Positions 1 through 4,845 are shown, numbered from the stretch's first letter. The stretch is 5,457 nucleotides of DNA from SFTJ01 sp051871515 (GCA_051871515.1 JBJECY010000127.1:1-5457), one strand, 5' to 3'. Numbers and translations: made by a program. The notes: generated by a model from the sequence alone, not told the origin.

Positions 1-55
1 CCTCTTTCGCATTGCTAAGCTTTACGCCTACCCACACTAAATAACTACTGAGCCG

Positions 56-146
56 AAAAAGGGGCTGTGTAAAACTTGAACTGCACCCCAAAAGTTAGAC
101 AAAAAACTTTTGGAGTGCAGTTCAAAAAAGCTTACGGCACAGCCTC
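56..146 (-). terminator. Long nested-palindrome terminator of the sigma module
   Basis: The inner arms at 78-96 and 105-123 pair over 19 bp around an 8-base loop. Their only irregular pair is a G-U wobble when read on the minus strand but a C-A mismatch on the plus strand. Outer arms GGCTGTG (63-69) and CACAGCC (138-144) extend the fold, and on the minus strand it is followed directly by TTTTT (60-56). This fits an intrinsic terminator about 60 bases beyond the stop of the 104-residue gene. The arms also resemble insertion-sequence ends from memory, so it may be a small IS-derived palindromic repeat used as a terminator. Confidence 0.65.
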
Positions 147-201
147 ATTGATTAATATCCTGGTTTCTATTCGCTAATAGATATATAAAGGGCTAATGAA
201 C

Positions 202-516
202 CTAAGCGTCACGCAAAGTCACGCCTACAGCTGTCAAAAGCAAGAACAATGTGGCTCCTACCATAACCACGAACATGTAAATATCTGCTCGAGTGATTAC
301 TGTCACATTCATTTGAGTGAGATAAGCTACCCAACTTAATATTCCAAGCACAATACACACAATCACGCCAACCACAGTGAGCCATTGAGGCATCACCTTC
401 TGCTTATAAGGCAGCCTGTTCATCACCTTGCGAGTGAACCATGGGTTCTCGCTTGGCTTGGGCTGATTGGCCTTAAGCATTTGTGCAAATTCTATGTCGT
501 CTTGCGTACGTTTCAT
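202..516 (-). CDS. Small two-span membrane protein next to the ECF sigma factor (possible anti-sigma or partner)
   Basis: This 104-residue protein has a charged N-terminal part (1-43) containing the stretch NPWFTRKVMNRLPYK, then two hydrophobic segments at about 44-67 and 78-100, and a very short C-terminus (LRDA). The likely topology is an inner-membrane hairpin with the N-terminal part in the cytoplasm. I do not recognise a named family. Small membrane proteins of this build are often found just after ECF sigma genes in Bacteroidales, and a cytoplasmic N-terminal tail could contact the sigma factor, but there is no visible HxxxCxxC zinc anti-sigma motif. It starts 97 bases after the sigma gene stop. 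The ATG at 516 has no Shine-Dalgarno sequence, as is usual in this phylum. A primary-sigma promoter lies just upstream, so it may be expressed apart from the sigma gene. The anti-sigma role is inference from position only. Confidence 0.8.
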   Translation of the reverse strand: MKRTQDDIEFAQMLKANQPKPSENPWFTRKVMNRLPYKQKVMPQWLTVVGVIVCIVLGILSWVAYLTQMNVTVITRADIYMFVVMVGATLFLLLTAVGVTLRDA

Positions 517-536
517 AATTGTTGGAAATTTTGGTT

Positions 537-569
537 CAAATTTAATTAATATTCTTCATTTACAACAAA
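537..569 (-). promoter_or_regulatory. Bacteroidetes primary-sigma promoter before the 104-residue gene
   Basis: On the minus strand TTTG (569-566) is followed after 21 bases by TAAATTTG (544-537), matching the TTTG / TAnnTTTG pattern. Transcription would start near 531, about 15 bases before the ATG at 516. The surrounding sequence is very AT-rich, so a chance match is possible. Confidence 0.45.
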
Positions 570-613
570 CAAAGATTGTAAAAAAAACTCTCATTCTCTC
601 AAAAACATCATGC

Positions 614-1159
614 CTAATCGGTGGCTGATTGCGGTCGCAGAACCTTTGCCAACTTGGCTTTGCCGCGTGAGATGTGGCTCTTGATAGTGCCCTCGGGCAA
701 GCCGGTGATTTCCTCAATCTTTTTTATTGGCTGGTCTTGAATGAAAAAGAGGGTGATGACCGTGCGTTCAACCTCGCTGAGCGTGCGCATGGCCGTATAA
801 AGGTCCATGCGTGCCTCGTTGGCTTCCTCGTCGCGCGAGAGTTCGTCGGGCACGTTGTAGCCCTCTTCTTCACGCGCTTCACGCATCTTGCGCACATAGG
901 AGTAGAACTCATTGTAGGCTATGCGCAGCATCCACGTCTTAAATTTTGAGAGACCCTTAAACGAGCGGATGTTGGTATAGACTTTTATAAATGTCTCTTG
1001 CGCCAAATCATCGCTTAGAGCATCGTCGCCTGCCGTGAGGTTCAGGAAAAAGTTTCGCACGTCTTGCTGATAGGCATCAACCAACCGGGCAAAAGCTCGG
1101 CGGTTATCTCCTAAGGCAACCTGCGATATCAGCTTTATTTCTTCAACCTTCGATAGCAT
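614..1159 (-). CDS. ECF-family RNA polymerase sigma factor (sigma-70 family)
   Basis: This 181-residue protein has the two-domain plan of ECF sigma factors. Region 2 spans about 23-92 and includes DLAQETFIKVY (51-61, core-binding region 2.2) and the FKTWMLRIAYNEFYSYVRK stretch (73-91, regions 2.3-2.4, for -10 recognition and melting). A short acidic linker (94-118) follows, then region 4 (about 122-173) with a helix-turn-helix around IKKIEEITGLPEGTIKSHISRGKAKL. It directs RNA polymerase to a dedicated promoter set. I start it at the ATG at 1159, because the upstream extension to a TTG at 1216 adds a low-complexity Asn/Arg stretch not seen in the family; GAGAG sits directly before the chosen ATG. 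It follows the DUF6249-like gene with a 273-base structured gap that has no clear promoter, so expression probably depends on read-through from the ECF-type promoter at 2470-2500. Its regulon and signal are unknown. Confidence 0.93.
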   Translation of the reverse strand: MLSKVEEIKLISQVALGDNRRAFARLVDAYQQDVRNFFLNLTAGDDALSDDLAQETFIKVYTNIRSFKGLSKFKTWMLRIAYNEFYSYVRKMREAREEEGYNVPDELSRDEEANEARMDLYTAMRTLSEVERTVITLFFIQDQPIKKIEEITGLPEGTIKSHISRGKAKLAKVLRPQSATD

Positions 1160-1331
1160 CTCTCTTGTTTTGTTGACGTTGTTCCTCTGATTATTATTTC
1201 TTGACCTTATTCGCAATCAACGCCGGCAGCTCCTTGCCACACAAGCGCCATTTTTGTTTTTGAATGGGGGTGTTTCTTTTTTATATATATGTTATTTTAA
1301 ATTCCGACTGATTCCTCGGTCTTTCAATTGA

Positions 1332-1400
1332 GCCCCTGTGTGGGGCAAGTGCCTTCTTGCAGAGTGATTTGTTCAGCCCCACTGGCGCACTTGCCACACA
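1332..1400 (-). promoter_or_regulatory. Switch-like inverted repeats between the DUF6249-like and sigma genes
   Basis: Arms 1387-1400 and 1337-1352 form a long stem (GTGTGG-CAAGTGC against GCACTTGCC-CCACAC, with a 2-base bulge) around a 34-base loop. Two alternatives compete for the same bases: the GGGGC at 1342-1346 can instead pair with GCCCC at 1332-1336 (5-bp hairpin, TGTGT loop), or GTGGGGC (1340-1346) with GCCCCAC (1376-1382). No T tract follows the stem on either strand, so it is not a plain terminator. It could be an mRNA processing, pausing or attenuation element that sets the ratio of the two gene products. Function is inferred. Confidence 0.45.
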
Positions 1401-1432
1401 TGAGCTTATTGATGAGAAACCTCAGTTAATCG

Positions 1433-2359
1433 TTACTCAGGATTGCTGTTAGAGCCGCTAAACGGTGGAGGTGTGGGTTGGTCATCGTCAGGCTCATTGG
1501 CTCCGCCGCTTGGGAGATTACCACCCATCAGGCCGTTATTCATCTGATAGTTCTCATAGATGATGCGGTTGCGCTGTTTCAGATATTCAACTGCGCCTTT
1601 GTAAAGGCCCACAATCAAAGGTATTCCAAACAAGAATGCCACAGGTTCACCACCAACGCTCAGGAAGAATAACACTCCCATGAGGCCCGTCACTGTCCAG
1701 CAAAGTGCGTTTCTAAAGCCTGGCAGATAGAATTGTCCTGGAGTTACGTCGTTGCTCCACGACGTATGAGGATGATTGGGATACACTGGTGCGCCTTGAG
1801 CAAACATAGGCGGTTGTTTAGGCATGGCAGGTTGTGGTTGAATTGGCTCCGACATTTGAGGCGCAGGTTGCTGATATTGGCGAGGATAAGCACCTGCCAC
1901 ACTCATTGGCAACTCATAGTTGTTCTCAATGGCTTTCTCAATCATGCGATATTTTGCGCGACGATGCATATAGAAGAATATCAGGCACAAGAACACCATA
2001 AGCACAATTGCAGAAAACACTATTCCGGTGATTATCATAATCTGCAACTTCTCTTGACGGTCAAATTGCAAATTATAGTCAAGTTTGGCCTGATATTCGC
2101 TGTCGGCAGCATCTTGAGCCGCACTCGAGCCAACGCCCTCTTCGCTTGCAACAGCTCTGCCACCAACAACCGTGTCGTTAAGACGACTCTTCACTTGCTC
2201 TATAAACACCGTTGCCGTCGGCAACACCAAGGTGTCAGTGCCATCAATAATCACCAGACTATCGCCCTTCATGCTCACACTTGCGTGAGACGCAGAAGCG
2301 GTAATGCTTGTGGCAAACGCCGCCACAGCTAAAATTGTCAGAATAAATAACTTTTTCAT
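1433..2359 (-). CDS. DUF6249-like membrane protein, first gene of the ECF sigma module
   Basis: This 308-residue protein starts with a signal peptide (1 to about 23, MKKLFILTILAVAAFAT then TASA). A periplasmic part of about 85 residues follows, containing the short KGDSLVIIDGTDTLVLP segment, then a strong membrane span at about 108-131 ending in a basic YMHRRAKYRMIEKAIENNYELP stretch typical of DUF6249-like proteins. A Pro/Gln-rich linker (about 159-192) leads to two further hydrophobic segments (about 214-234 and 238-254), and the tail is acidic and Pro/Ser/Asn-rich (about 287-308). The layout suggests an envelope protein that could carry a signal from periplasm to cytoplasm. Its biochemical function is unknown. 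In Bacteroidales such genes commonly sit next to ECF sigma genes, and here it is preceded by an ECF-type promoter and followed by the sigma gene, which supports a regulatory link. The ATG at 2359 is the natural start because the signal peptide begins there. Confidence 0.85.
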   Translation of the reverse strand: MKKLFILTILAVAAFATSITASASHASVSMKGDSLVIIDGTDTLVLPTATVFIEQVKSRLNDTVVGGRAVASEEGVGSSAAQDAADSEYQAKLDYNLQFDRQEKLQIMIITGIVFSAIVLMVFLCLIFFYMHRRAKYRMIEKAIENNYELPMSVAGAYPRQYQQPAPQMSEPIQPQPAMPKQPPMFAQGAPVYPNHPHTSWSNDVTPGQFYLPGFRNALCWTVTGLMGVLFFLSVGGEPVAFLFGIPLIVGLYKGAVEYLKQRNRIIYENYQMNNGLMGGNLPSGGANEPDDDQPTPPPFSGSNSNPE

Positions 2360-2422
2360 AATTTCTTAAATCTTTGTTTTTTTGTAATTATTTTTGTTTT
2401 TACTTTTCAACTTATGTTTGCT

Positions 2423-2461
2423 GCCCCACGAGGGAGCTCGCAAGCCGCTTTTCATCCGGCT
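2423..2461 (-). promoter_or_regulatory. Hairpins in the leader of the DUF6249-like gene
   Basis: Downstream of the predicted ECF start, the leader can form AGCCG/CGGCT (2461-2457 with 2447-2443, 9-base loop) and then GCTCC/GGGGC (2437-2433 with 2427-2423, one U-G pair). There is no T tract, and the remaining 60 bases to the ATG are AT-rich and unstructured. The hairpins may stabilise the mRNA 5' end; their role is unproven. Confidence 0.3.
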
Positions 2462-2469
2462 TTCACTGC

Positions 2470-2500
2470 TTAGATGCAGCATACAAGCCTAAAGGTTGCA
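2470..2500 (-). promoter_or_regulatory. ECF-sigma-type promoter of the DUF6249-sigma module
   Basis: On the minus strand TGCAACC (2500-2494) is followed after 16 bases by GCATCTAA (2477-2470). This resembles ECF promoters, whose -35 carries an AAC core and whose -10 is of the CGTCTA/GTCTAA kind. The spacing is right. No TAnnTTTG element is present here. Transcription would begin near 2463, giving a leader of about 100 bases before the ATG at 2359. Since the module encodes an ECF sigma factor, self-activation is the simplest reading. Confidence 0.6.
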
Positions 2501-2554
2501 CTAAAGTTGAAATTTTTTCAAAAAAACATACATTTTTATTTTTTTGTGCCTCGG

Positions 2555-2574
2555 CGATGCCGTTAAAGGCATCG
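2555..2574 (-). other. Stem-loop just after rnz
   Basis: Perfect 7-bp arms, CGATGCC (2555-2561) and GGCATCG (2568-2574), flank a 6-base loop about 20 bases beyond the rnz stop. On the minus strand it is followed by an A-rich stretch and then a run of eight T (about 2527-2520) that could pair with those A residues. It may form the 3' end of the rnz transcript, but the T run is about 28 bases away, so it is not a canonical intrinsic terminator. Confidence 0.4.
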
Positions 2575-2594
2575 GCAGCACCCCCCTGTGCGGC

Positions 2595-3515
2595 TCAACG
2601 CGTGAGGTCAATTTTCATTCCCTCATTAGCAAGCACAATGCGCCCCGAGAACTCTTCACGGGCCTCATCGGCAAAAGGCTGCTCATCTTGATAGCGCTTC
2701 GAGAAATGCCCCAATATCAGATTCTCGGCACCAACCATGCGCGCAACAGTGGCTGCCTGCCTGCCAGTGCTATGGCCGCGCTGCTTGGCAAGTTTGGCAG
2801 AATCGTCGGTGTAGGTGGCTTCGTGATATATCCATGTGGGCTCGTGAAGCATCTTTATGAGGCGAGCAGAATAAGCCGTGTCGCTGCAATAGGCGTAACT
2901 GATGCTCGGGTCGGCTGCGGTGGTGAGCACGTTGTTGGGTATGGTGTTGCCCTCGGGCGTGATATAATCCTTGCCCTGACGCAAGTTGTTATACATGTGC
3001 ATGGGCACATTATGAAACCGCACCATCTCGCCATTGATGTGACGCAGCTTAGGCTTTTCTTCAAACAAGAATCCCATGGTTGGCACACGATGTTTCAGCG
3101 GAAGGGTAGTAACCACTATGGCATCGTCTTCATAAATCACCGATTTGCAATTGCCAAAAACCTCAAACTCAACATTAAAGTCAGAGTCTTTGAGAAAAAA
3201 CCTCAAAAACTCATCAAAAATTCGCGCGCCCTCGGCACTGATGTGCACCGTTACGCCGCCAGTGCATTCATGCATGGCAAGCGTAGTGAGCAACCCGGGC
3301 AGTCCCAAGCAATGGTCGCCATGCAGATGGCTTATGAAGATGTGCTTCAGACGCGAATACTTGAGCCGCTGACGCGCCATGCTCAGCTGTGCCGACTCTC
3401 CACAGTCAATCATAAACAGATTGTCGCGCACATTCAGCACCTGGCTTGTGGGCAGATGCCGACCCGGAGATGCCGACCCGCAACCCAGTATGTTGAGTTC
3501 AAACTTGTCCATCAT
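2595..3515 (-). CDS. rnz: Ribonuclease Z (tRNA 3'-end processing endonuclease)
   Basis: This 306-residue protein is the usual length for the short bacterial RNase Z, a zinc metallo-beta-lactamase-fold enzyme that cuts the 3' trailer from pre-tRNAs lacking an encoded CCA. The N-terminus has the ILGCGSASP strand-turn. The metal motif HLHGDH gives His63, His65, Asp67 and His68, and the remaining metal ligands fit His142 (LKHRVPT), Asp212 (YCSDTAYS) and His270 (LGHFSKRY). The positions agree closely with those of the Bacillus subtilis enzyme. HEATY (231-235) is the conserved His-Glu pair near the active site, and the segment around 150-185 corresponds to the flexible arm that grips tRNA. The start is one of two adjacent ATGs (3515 or 3512), with no clear Shine-Dalgarno. 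It is a cytosolic housekeeping enzyme and its neighbours give no further clue. It lies upstream of the sigma module on the same strand, with a 235-base gap holding a separate promoter. Confidence 0.96.
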   Translation of the reverse strand: MMDKFELNILGCGSASPGRHLPTSQVLNVRDNLFMIDCGESAQLSMARQRLKYSRLKHIFISHLHGDHCLGLPGLLTTLAMHECTGGVTVHISAEGARIFDEFLRFFLKDSDFNVEFEVFGNCKSVIYEDDAIVVTTLPLKHRVPTMGFLFEEKPKLRHINGEMVRFHNVPMHMYNNLRQGKDYITPEGNTIPNNVLTTAADPSISYAYCSDTAYSARLIKMLHEPTWIYHEATYTDDSAKLAKQRGHSTGRQAATVARMVGAENLILGHFSKRYQDEQPFADEAREEFSGRIVLANEGMKIDLTR

Positions 3516-3553
3516 TCTCTCTTTTGCTTAACAAATGGTTTTTACGCCCCCTA

Positions 3554-3576
3554 AGTTACATAAAATTATTGTAACT
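3554..3576. repeat. Operator-like inverted repeat upstream of rnz
   Basis: Arms AGTTACA (3554-3560) and TGTAACT (3570-3576) are perfect 7-bp inverted copies with a 9-base AT-rich spacer, about 40 bases before the rnz start. The two-fold symmetry and spacing of about 1.5 helical turns between arm centres fit a dimeric DNA-binding protein site. No regulator is identified, and chance in AT-rich DNA is possible. Confidence 0.3.
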
Positions 3577-3674
3577 ACAGCCATAATTCCCGGTCAACAT
3601 AAGCGCCTTTTGGCTGATGCAACAAGCGCTTTAACACTTATATAGTTAATTTATAAATCGTTTTAACCAATTAT

Positions 3675-3706
3675 TTTGCATTAATGAAAAATGGTTTTAC
3701 CTTTGC
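3675..3706 (+). promoter_or_regulatory. Strong Bacteroidetes primary-sigma promoter upstream of slyD
   Basis: TTTG (3675-3678) is followed after 19 bases by TACCTTTGC (3698-3706), an excellent match to the TTTG / TAnnTTTG consensus. Transcription would start near 3711, about 260 bases before slyD and just before a strong hairpin. Confidence 0.7.
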
Positions 3707-3745
3707 AATAAGTTTTTTCATAGGATTAGATTTTTAAGGTTTACA

Positions 3746-3775
3746 GTGTGCGTCTGTTGCGAAACAGGCGCACAT
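3746..3775 (+). ncRNA. 13-bp stem with GCGA tetraloop: small-RNA or leader-terminator candidate
   Basis: The arms at 3746-3758 and 3763-3775 pair along their whole length around GCGA, a GNRA tetraloop. The two irregular pairs are G-U on the plus strand and would be A-C on the minus strand, so the fold is better as plus-strand RNA, matching the promoter about 40 bases upstream. It is followed by ATTTATTTAT, a mixed A/U tail that is a weak terminator. A transcript of about 70-75 bases starting near 3711 and ending here is possible; otherwise this is part of the slyD leader. No known RNA family is recognised. Confidence 0.4.
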
Positions 3776-3846
3776 ATTTATTTATGGGAGGTTCAACTCT
3801 TAGGCACAATTATGAGCAATAATTTCGTAATCTCGCGCTTATTGCA

Positions 3847-3854
3847 TACCTTTG
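3847..3854 (+). promoter_or_regulatory. Second, closer promoter element for slyD
   Basis: TACCTTTG, followed by C, matches the -7 consensus. The -33 element is weak (TTTCG at 3823-3827, about 19 bases upstream). Transcription would start near 3860, giving a leader of about 112 bases that begins just before the folded segment at 3866-3925. Confidence 0.45.
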
Positions 3855-3865
3855 CCGAGCAAAAC

Positions 3866-3925
3866 GCCGCTTCCCGGGCAACAGACCCAGCCATAGCGCA
3901 TGTGAAGTTTCACGCCACGAGCGGC
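3866..3925 (+). promoter_or_regulatory. Folded segment in the slyD leader
   Basis: GCCGCT (3866-3871) can close with AGCGGC (3920-3925) around two inner pairings, a GGG/CCC pair near 3875-3887 and a perfect GTGAA/TTCAC hairpin (3902-3913). The outer stem would begin about 5 bases after the predicted start near 3860. This could be a cis-acting RNA element, but each helix is short and no known riboswitch is recognised. Confidence 0.25.
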
Positions 3926-3972
3926 ATAATGCAAACCAACAAGCAACAATTCAAACATACCTATTTATATAT

Positions 3973-4533
3973 ATGGAACAGATAAAATTTGGCAAATACG
4001 TTGAACTTGCCTATACAGTGAGCACCGTTGACGGCAACGGCGAGGAAGTGATGCATGAATTTACCGCTAAAGCCCCCGACCGTTTTGTGTTTGGCTTAGA
4101 AGATGGAATGATTGCTAACTTCATGACAAACCTTGAAGGCAAAACGCAAGGCGACGAATTTTGCTTCGACCTGCAACCATCAGAGGCTTTTGGTGAAGTG
4201 AACCCCGACTTTATCATGACCCTAAGCCGCGACACTTTTTTGATTGACGGCAAATTTGACGACGAAACAGTGAAGCCGGGCAACGTGGTGCCTATGAAAC
4301 TCAGCAACCAACAAATAGTGCACGGACTGGTGACTAAAGTTGACGACAAAAACGTGGAACTCGACTTCAACCACCCTTTGGCTGGCGAGACACTGAGATA
4401 TAAAGGCCGTGTGCTGCTGGTGCGCGACTCTACCCCCGAGGAACGTAACCCACGCCACTCAGGATGCGGCGGCTGCAGCGGATGCGGCTCAAACGACGGC
4501 GGCTGCAACGGTTGCAACGGCTGCAACTCATAA
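3973..4533 (+). CDS. slyD: SlyD-like FKBP-type peptidyl-prolyl cis-trans isomerase with Cys-rich tail
   Basis: This 186-residue cytosolic protein fits the SlyD subfamily, which speeds prolyl isomerisation, acts as a chaperone through an inserted IF domain, and binds metal through its tail. The FKBP half opens with a KYVELAYTV strand and includes FGLEDGMIANF (40-50), followed by PSEAFGEVNPDF (69-80), the usual junction into the IF domain (about 76-124). The chain then returns to the FKBP fold at DFNHPLAGETL (131-141), a SlyD signature. The tail (164-185) consists of six Gly-Cys-x units in two groups of three, with Cys165, 168, 171, 178, 181 and 184, plus His162 just before. E. coli SlyD has a His-rich nickel-binding tail; here it is Cys-based, so zinc, copper or nickel binding is plausible but unproven. 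The ATG at 3973 follows an AT-rich run without Shine-Dalgarno. It appears to be a single-gene unit under the promoters upstream. Confidence 0.92.
   Translation: MEQIKFGKYVELAYTVSTVDGNGEEVMHEFTAKAPDRFVFGLEDGMIANFMTNLEGKTQGDEFCFDLQPSEAFGEVNPDFIMTLSRDTFLIDGKFDDETVKPGNVVPMKLSNQQIVHGLVTKVDDKNVELDFNHPLAGETLRYKGRVLLVRDSTPEERNPRHSGCGGCSGCGSNDGGCNGCNGCNS
4462..4527 (+). repeat. 9-base coding repeats for Gly-Cys-x in the slyD tail
   Basis: Six units of pattern GGnTGCnnC occur in frame: three at 4462-4488 and three at 4501-4527, split by 12 bases encoding Ser-Asn-Asp-Gly. The second group (GGCTGCAAC, GGTTGCAAC, GGCTGCAAC) is nearly identical at DNA level, so the tail may change length by slippage between strains. 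Confidence 0.85.
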
Positions 4534-4553
4534 GGTTCAAGAAAAAGCACAAC

Positions 4554-4573
4554 AATGCCACATTTGTGGCATT
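4554..4573 (+). terminator. Hairpin after slyD
   Basis: AATGCCACA (4554-4562) and TGTGGCATT (4565-4573) are perfect inverted copies, giving an 8-bp RNA stem with an AUUU loop, 20 bases after the slyD stop. No T tract follows on the plus strand, so it may mark or protect the slyD mRNA 3' end rather than act as a canonical terminator. Confidence 0.4.
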
Positions 4574-4599
4574 ATGAAACATATTTGCATTAACACATC

Positions 4600-4646
4600 A
4601 CAAATTGCTCGATTTTGGCGTTATAGGCTGATTTCGAGCAATTTGT
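4600..4646. repeat. Perfect 13-bp inverted repeat between slyD and vsr
   Basis: ACAAATTGCTCGA (4600-4612) and its exact inverse (4634-4646) flank a 21-base spacer. Neither strand has a T tract directly after it. It could be an RNA stem at the end of slyD transcripts, or a protein or recombinase site. No mobile-element gene is nearby. Confidence 0.6.
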
Positions 4647-4715
4647 ATTGTTAAAAAAGATATAAAAACAATGTTAAAAGCCTTAAATCTTATTGAATAT
4701 ATTAGCGAATATAAA

Positions 4716-4733
4716 TACTTTGCTTTATCTTTG
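4716..4733 (+). promoter_or_regulatory. Promoter element(s) upstream of the vsr leader terminator
   Basis: TATCTTTG (4726-4733), followed by C, matches the Bacteroidetes -7 consensus but lacks a TTTG at the usual upstream distance. A near-match TACTTTG at 4716-4722 has TTG (4693-4695) 20 bases before it. Transcription would begin near 4728-4740. Confidence 0.45.
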
Positions 4734-4777
4734 CATTGTGTTTTTCATAGTATTAAATTAAGATTAAGGTTAAAATG

Positions 4778-4812
4778 GGCTGCGCAGTGATGCGAAGCCT
4801 ATTTTTTATTTT
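4778..4812 (+). terminator. Intrinsic terminator or attenuator ahead of vsr
   Basis: GGCT and CGC (4778-4781, 4783-4785) pair with GCG and AGCC (4792-4794, 4796-4799), with one G-A mismatch and a 6-base loop. The stem is followed by TATTTTTTATTTT. This is a good intrinsic terminator about 40-70 bases after the predicted start near 4740. TGGGC (4776-4780) can instead pair with GCCCA (4813-4817), giving a possible competing fold. Confidence 0.55.
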
Positions 4813-4841
4813 GCCCAAATCGCAACAATTAGCTAATTTTG
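4810..4841 (+). promoter_or_regulatory. vsr promoter placed for a leaderless or near-leaderless mRNA
   Basis: TTTG (4810-4813) is followed after 20 bases by TAATTTTG (4834-4841), fitting the primary-sigma consensus in sequence and spacing. Transcription would start at about 4845-4848, on top of the vsr ATG at 4846. The -33 box lies at the end of the T tract of the upstream terminator. Confidence 0.5.
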
Positions 4842-4845
4842 CTTT

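Larger units (their letters stand above)
3516..3972. other. Divergent intergenic region between rnz and slyD
   Basis: No convincing gene is present in these 457 bases. Next to rnz it is AT-rich and holds an inverted repeat (3554-3576). I found no TAnnTTTG element directed at rnz. The right part holds a plus-strand promoter (3675-3706), a strong hairpin (3746-3775), a second -7 element (3847-3854) and a structured segment (3866-3925) leading to slyD. Confidence 0.7.
4534..4845. other. Intergenic region between slyD and vsr
   Basis: These 312 bases hold no convincing gene. In order they carry an 8- to 9-bp hairpin (4554-4573), a 13-bp inverted repeat (4600-4646), an AT-rich stretch, a -7 promoter element (4726-4733), a compact intrinsic terminator (4778-4812) and a promoter set against the vsr start (4810-4841). 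Confidence 0.75.

Noticed and set aside
1..12. Minus-strand ATG at 12-10 running off the left edge (Met-Arg-Lys-Arg)
   Set aside because: Only four codons are visible and no promoter points at it.
1160..1216. N-terminal extension of the sigma factor to a TTG at 1216
   Set aside because: It adds an Asn/Arg-rich stretch unlike the family, and the ATG at 1159 gives the standard ECF N-terminus.
1196..1235. AAGGAG (1235-1230, minus) 9 bases before a TTG opening an 8-codon frame
   Set aside because: Shine-Dalgarno use is weak in this phylum and the frame is too short to judge, so it is most likely chance.
2436..2480. Slight likeness of GCTTAGATGC to a 23S rRNA segment
   Set aside because: The match is about 10 bases with no flanking rRNA sequence. 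The bases are better explained as the ECF -10 box and leader.
2544..3554. 336-residue open frame on the plus strand opposite rnz
   Set aside because: It is wholly antisense to a clear RNase Z with intact catalytic residues, shows no recognisable domain, and has the low-complexity look of a shadow frame.
3571..3599. Minus-strand TTGACC-N18-TACAAT upstream of rnz, like an E. coli sigma-70 promoter
   Set aside because: Bacteroidetes primary sigma does not use the -35/-10 consensus of E. coli, and the match is likely chance.
3812..3985. 58-residue frame beginning MSNNFVISRLLHTF that overlaps the slyD start by 13 bases
   Set aside because: It contains a promoter -7 element and a folded leader segment, has no family likeness, and an upstream extension would run through the GNRA hairpin. 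A translated leader cannot be excluded.
4011..4550. 179-residue minus-strand frame opposite slyD
   Set aside because: Antisense shadow. Its Pro/Leu/Gln-rich start is the reverse of the Gly-Cys-x repeats.
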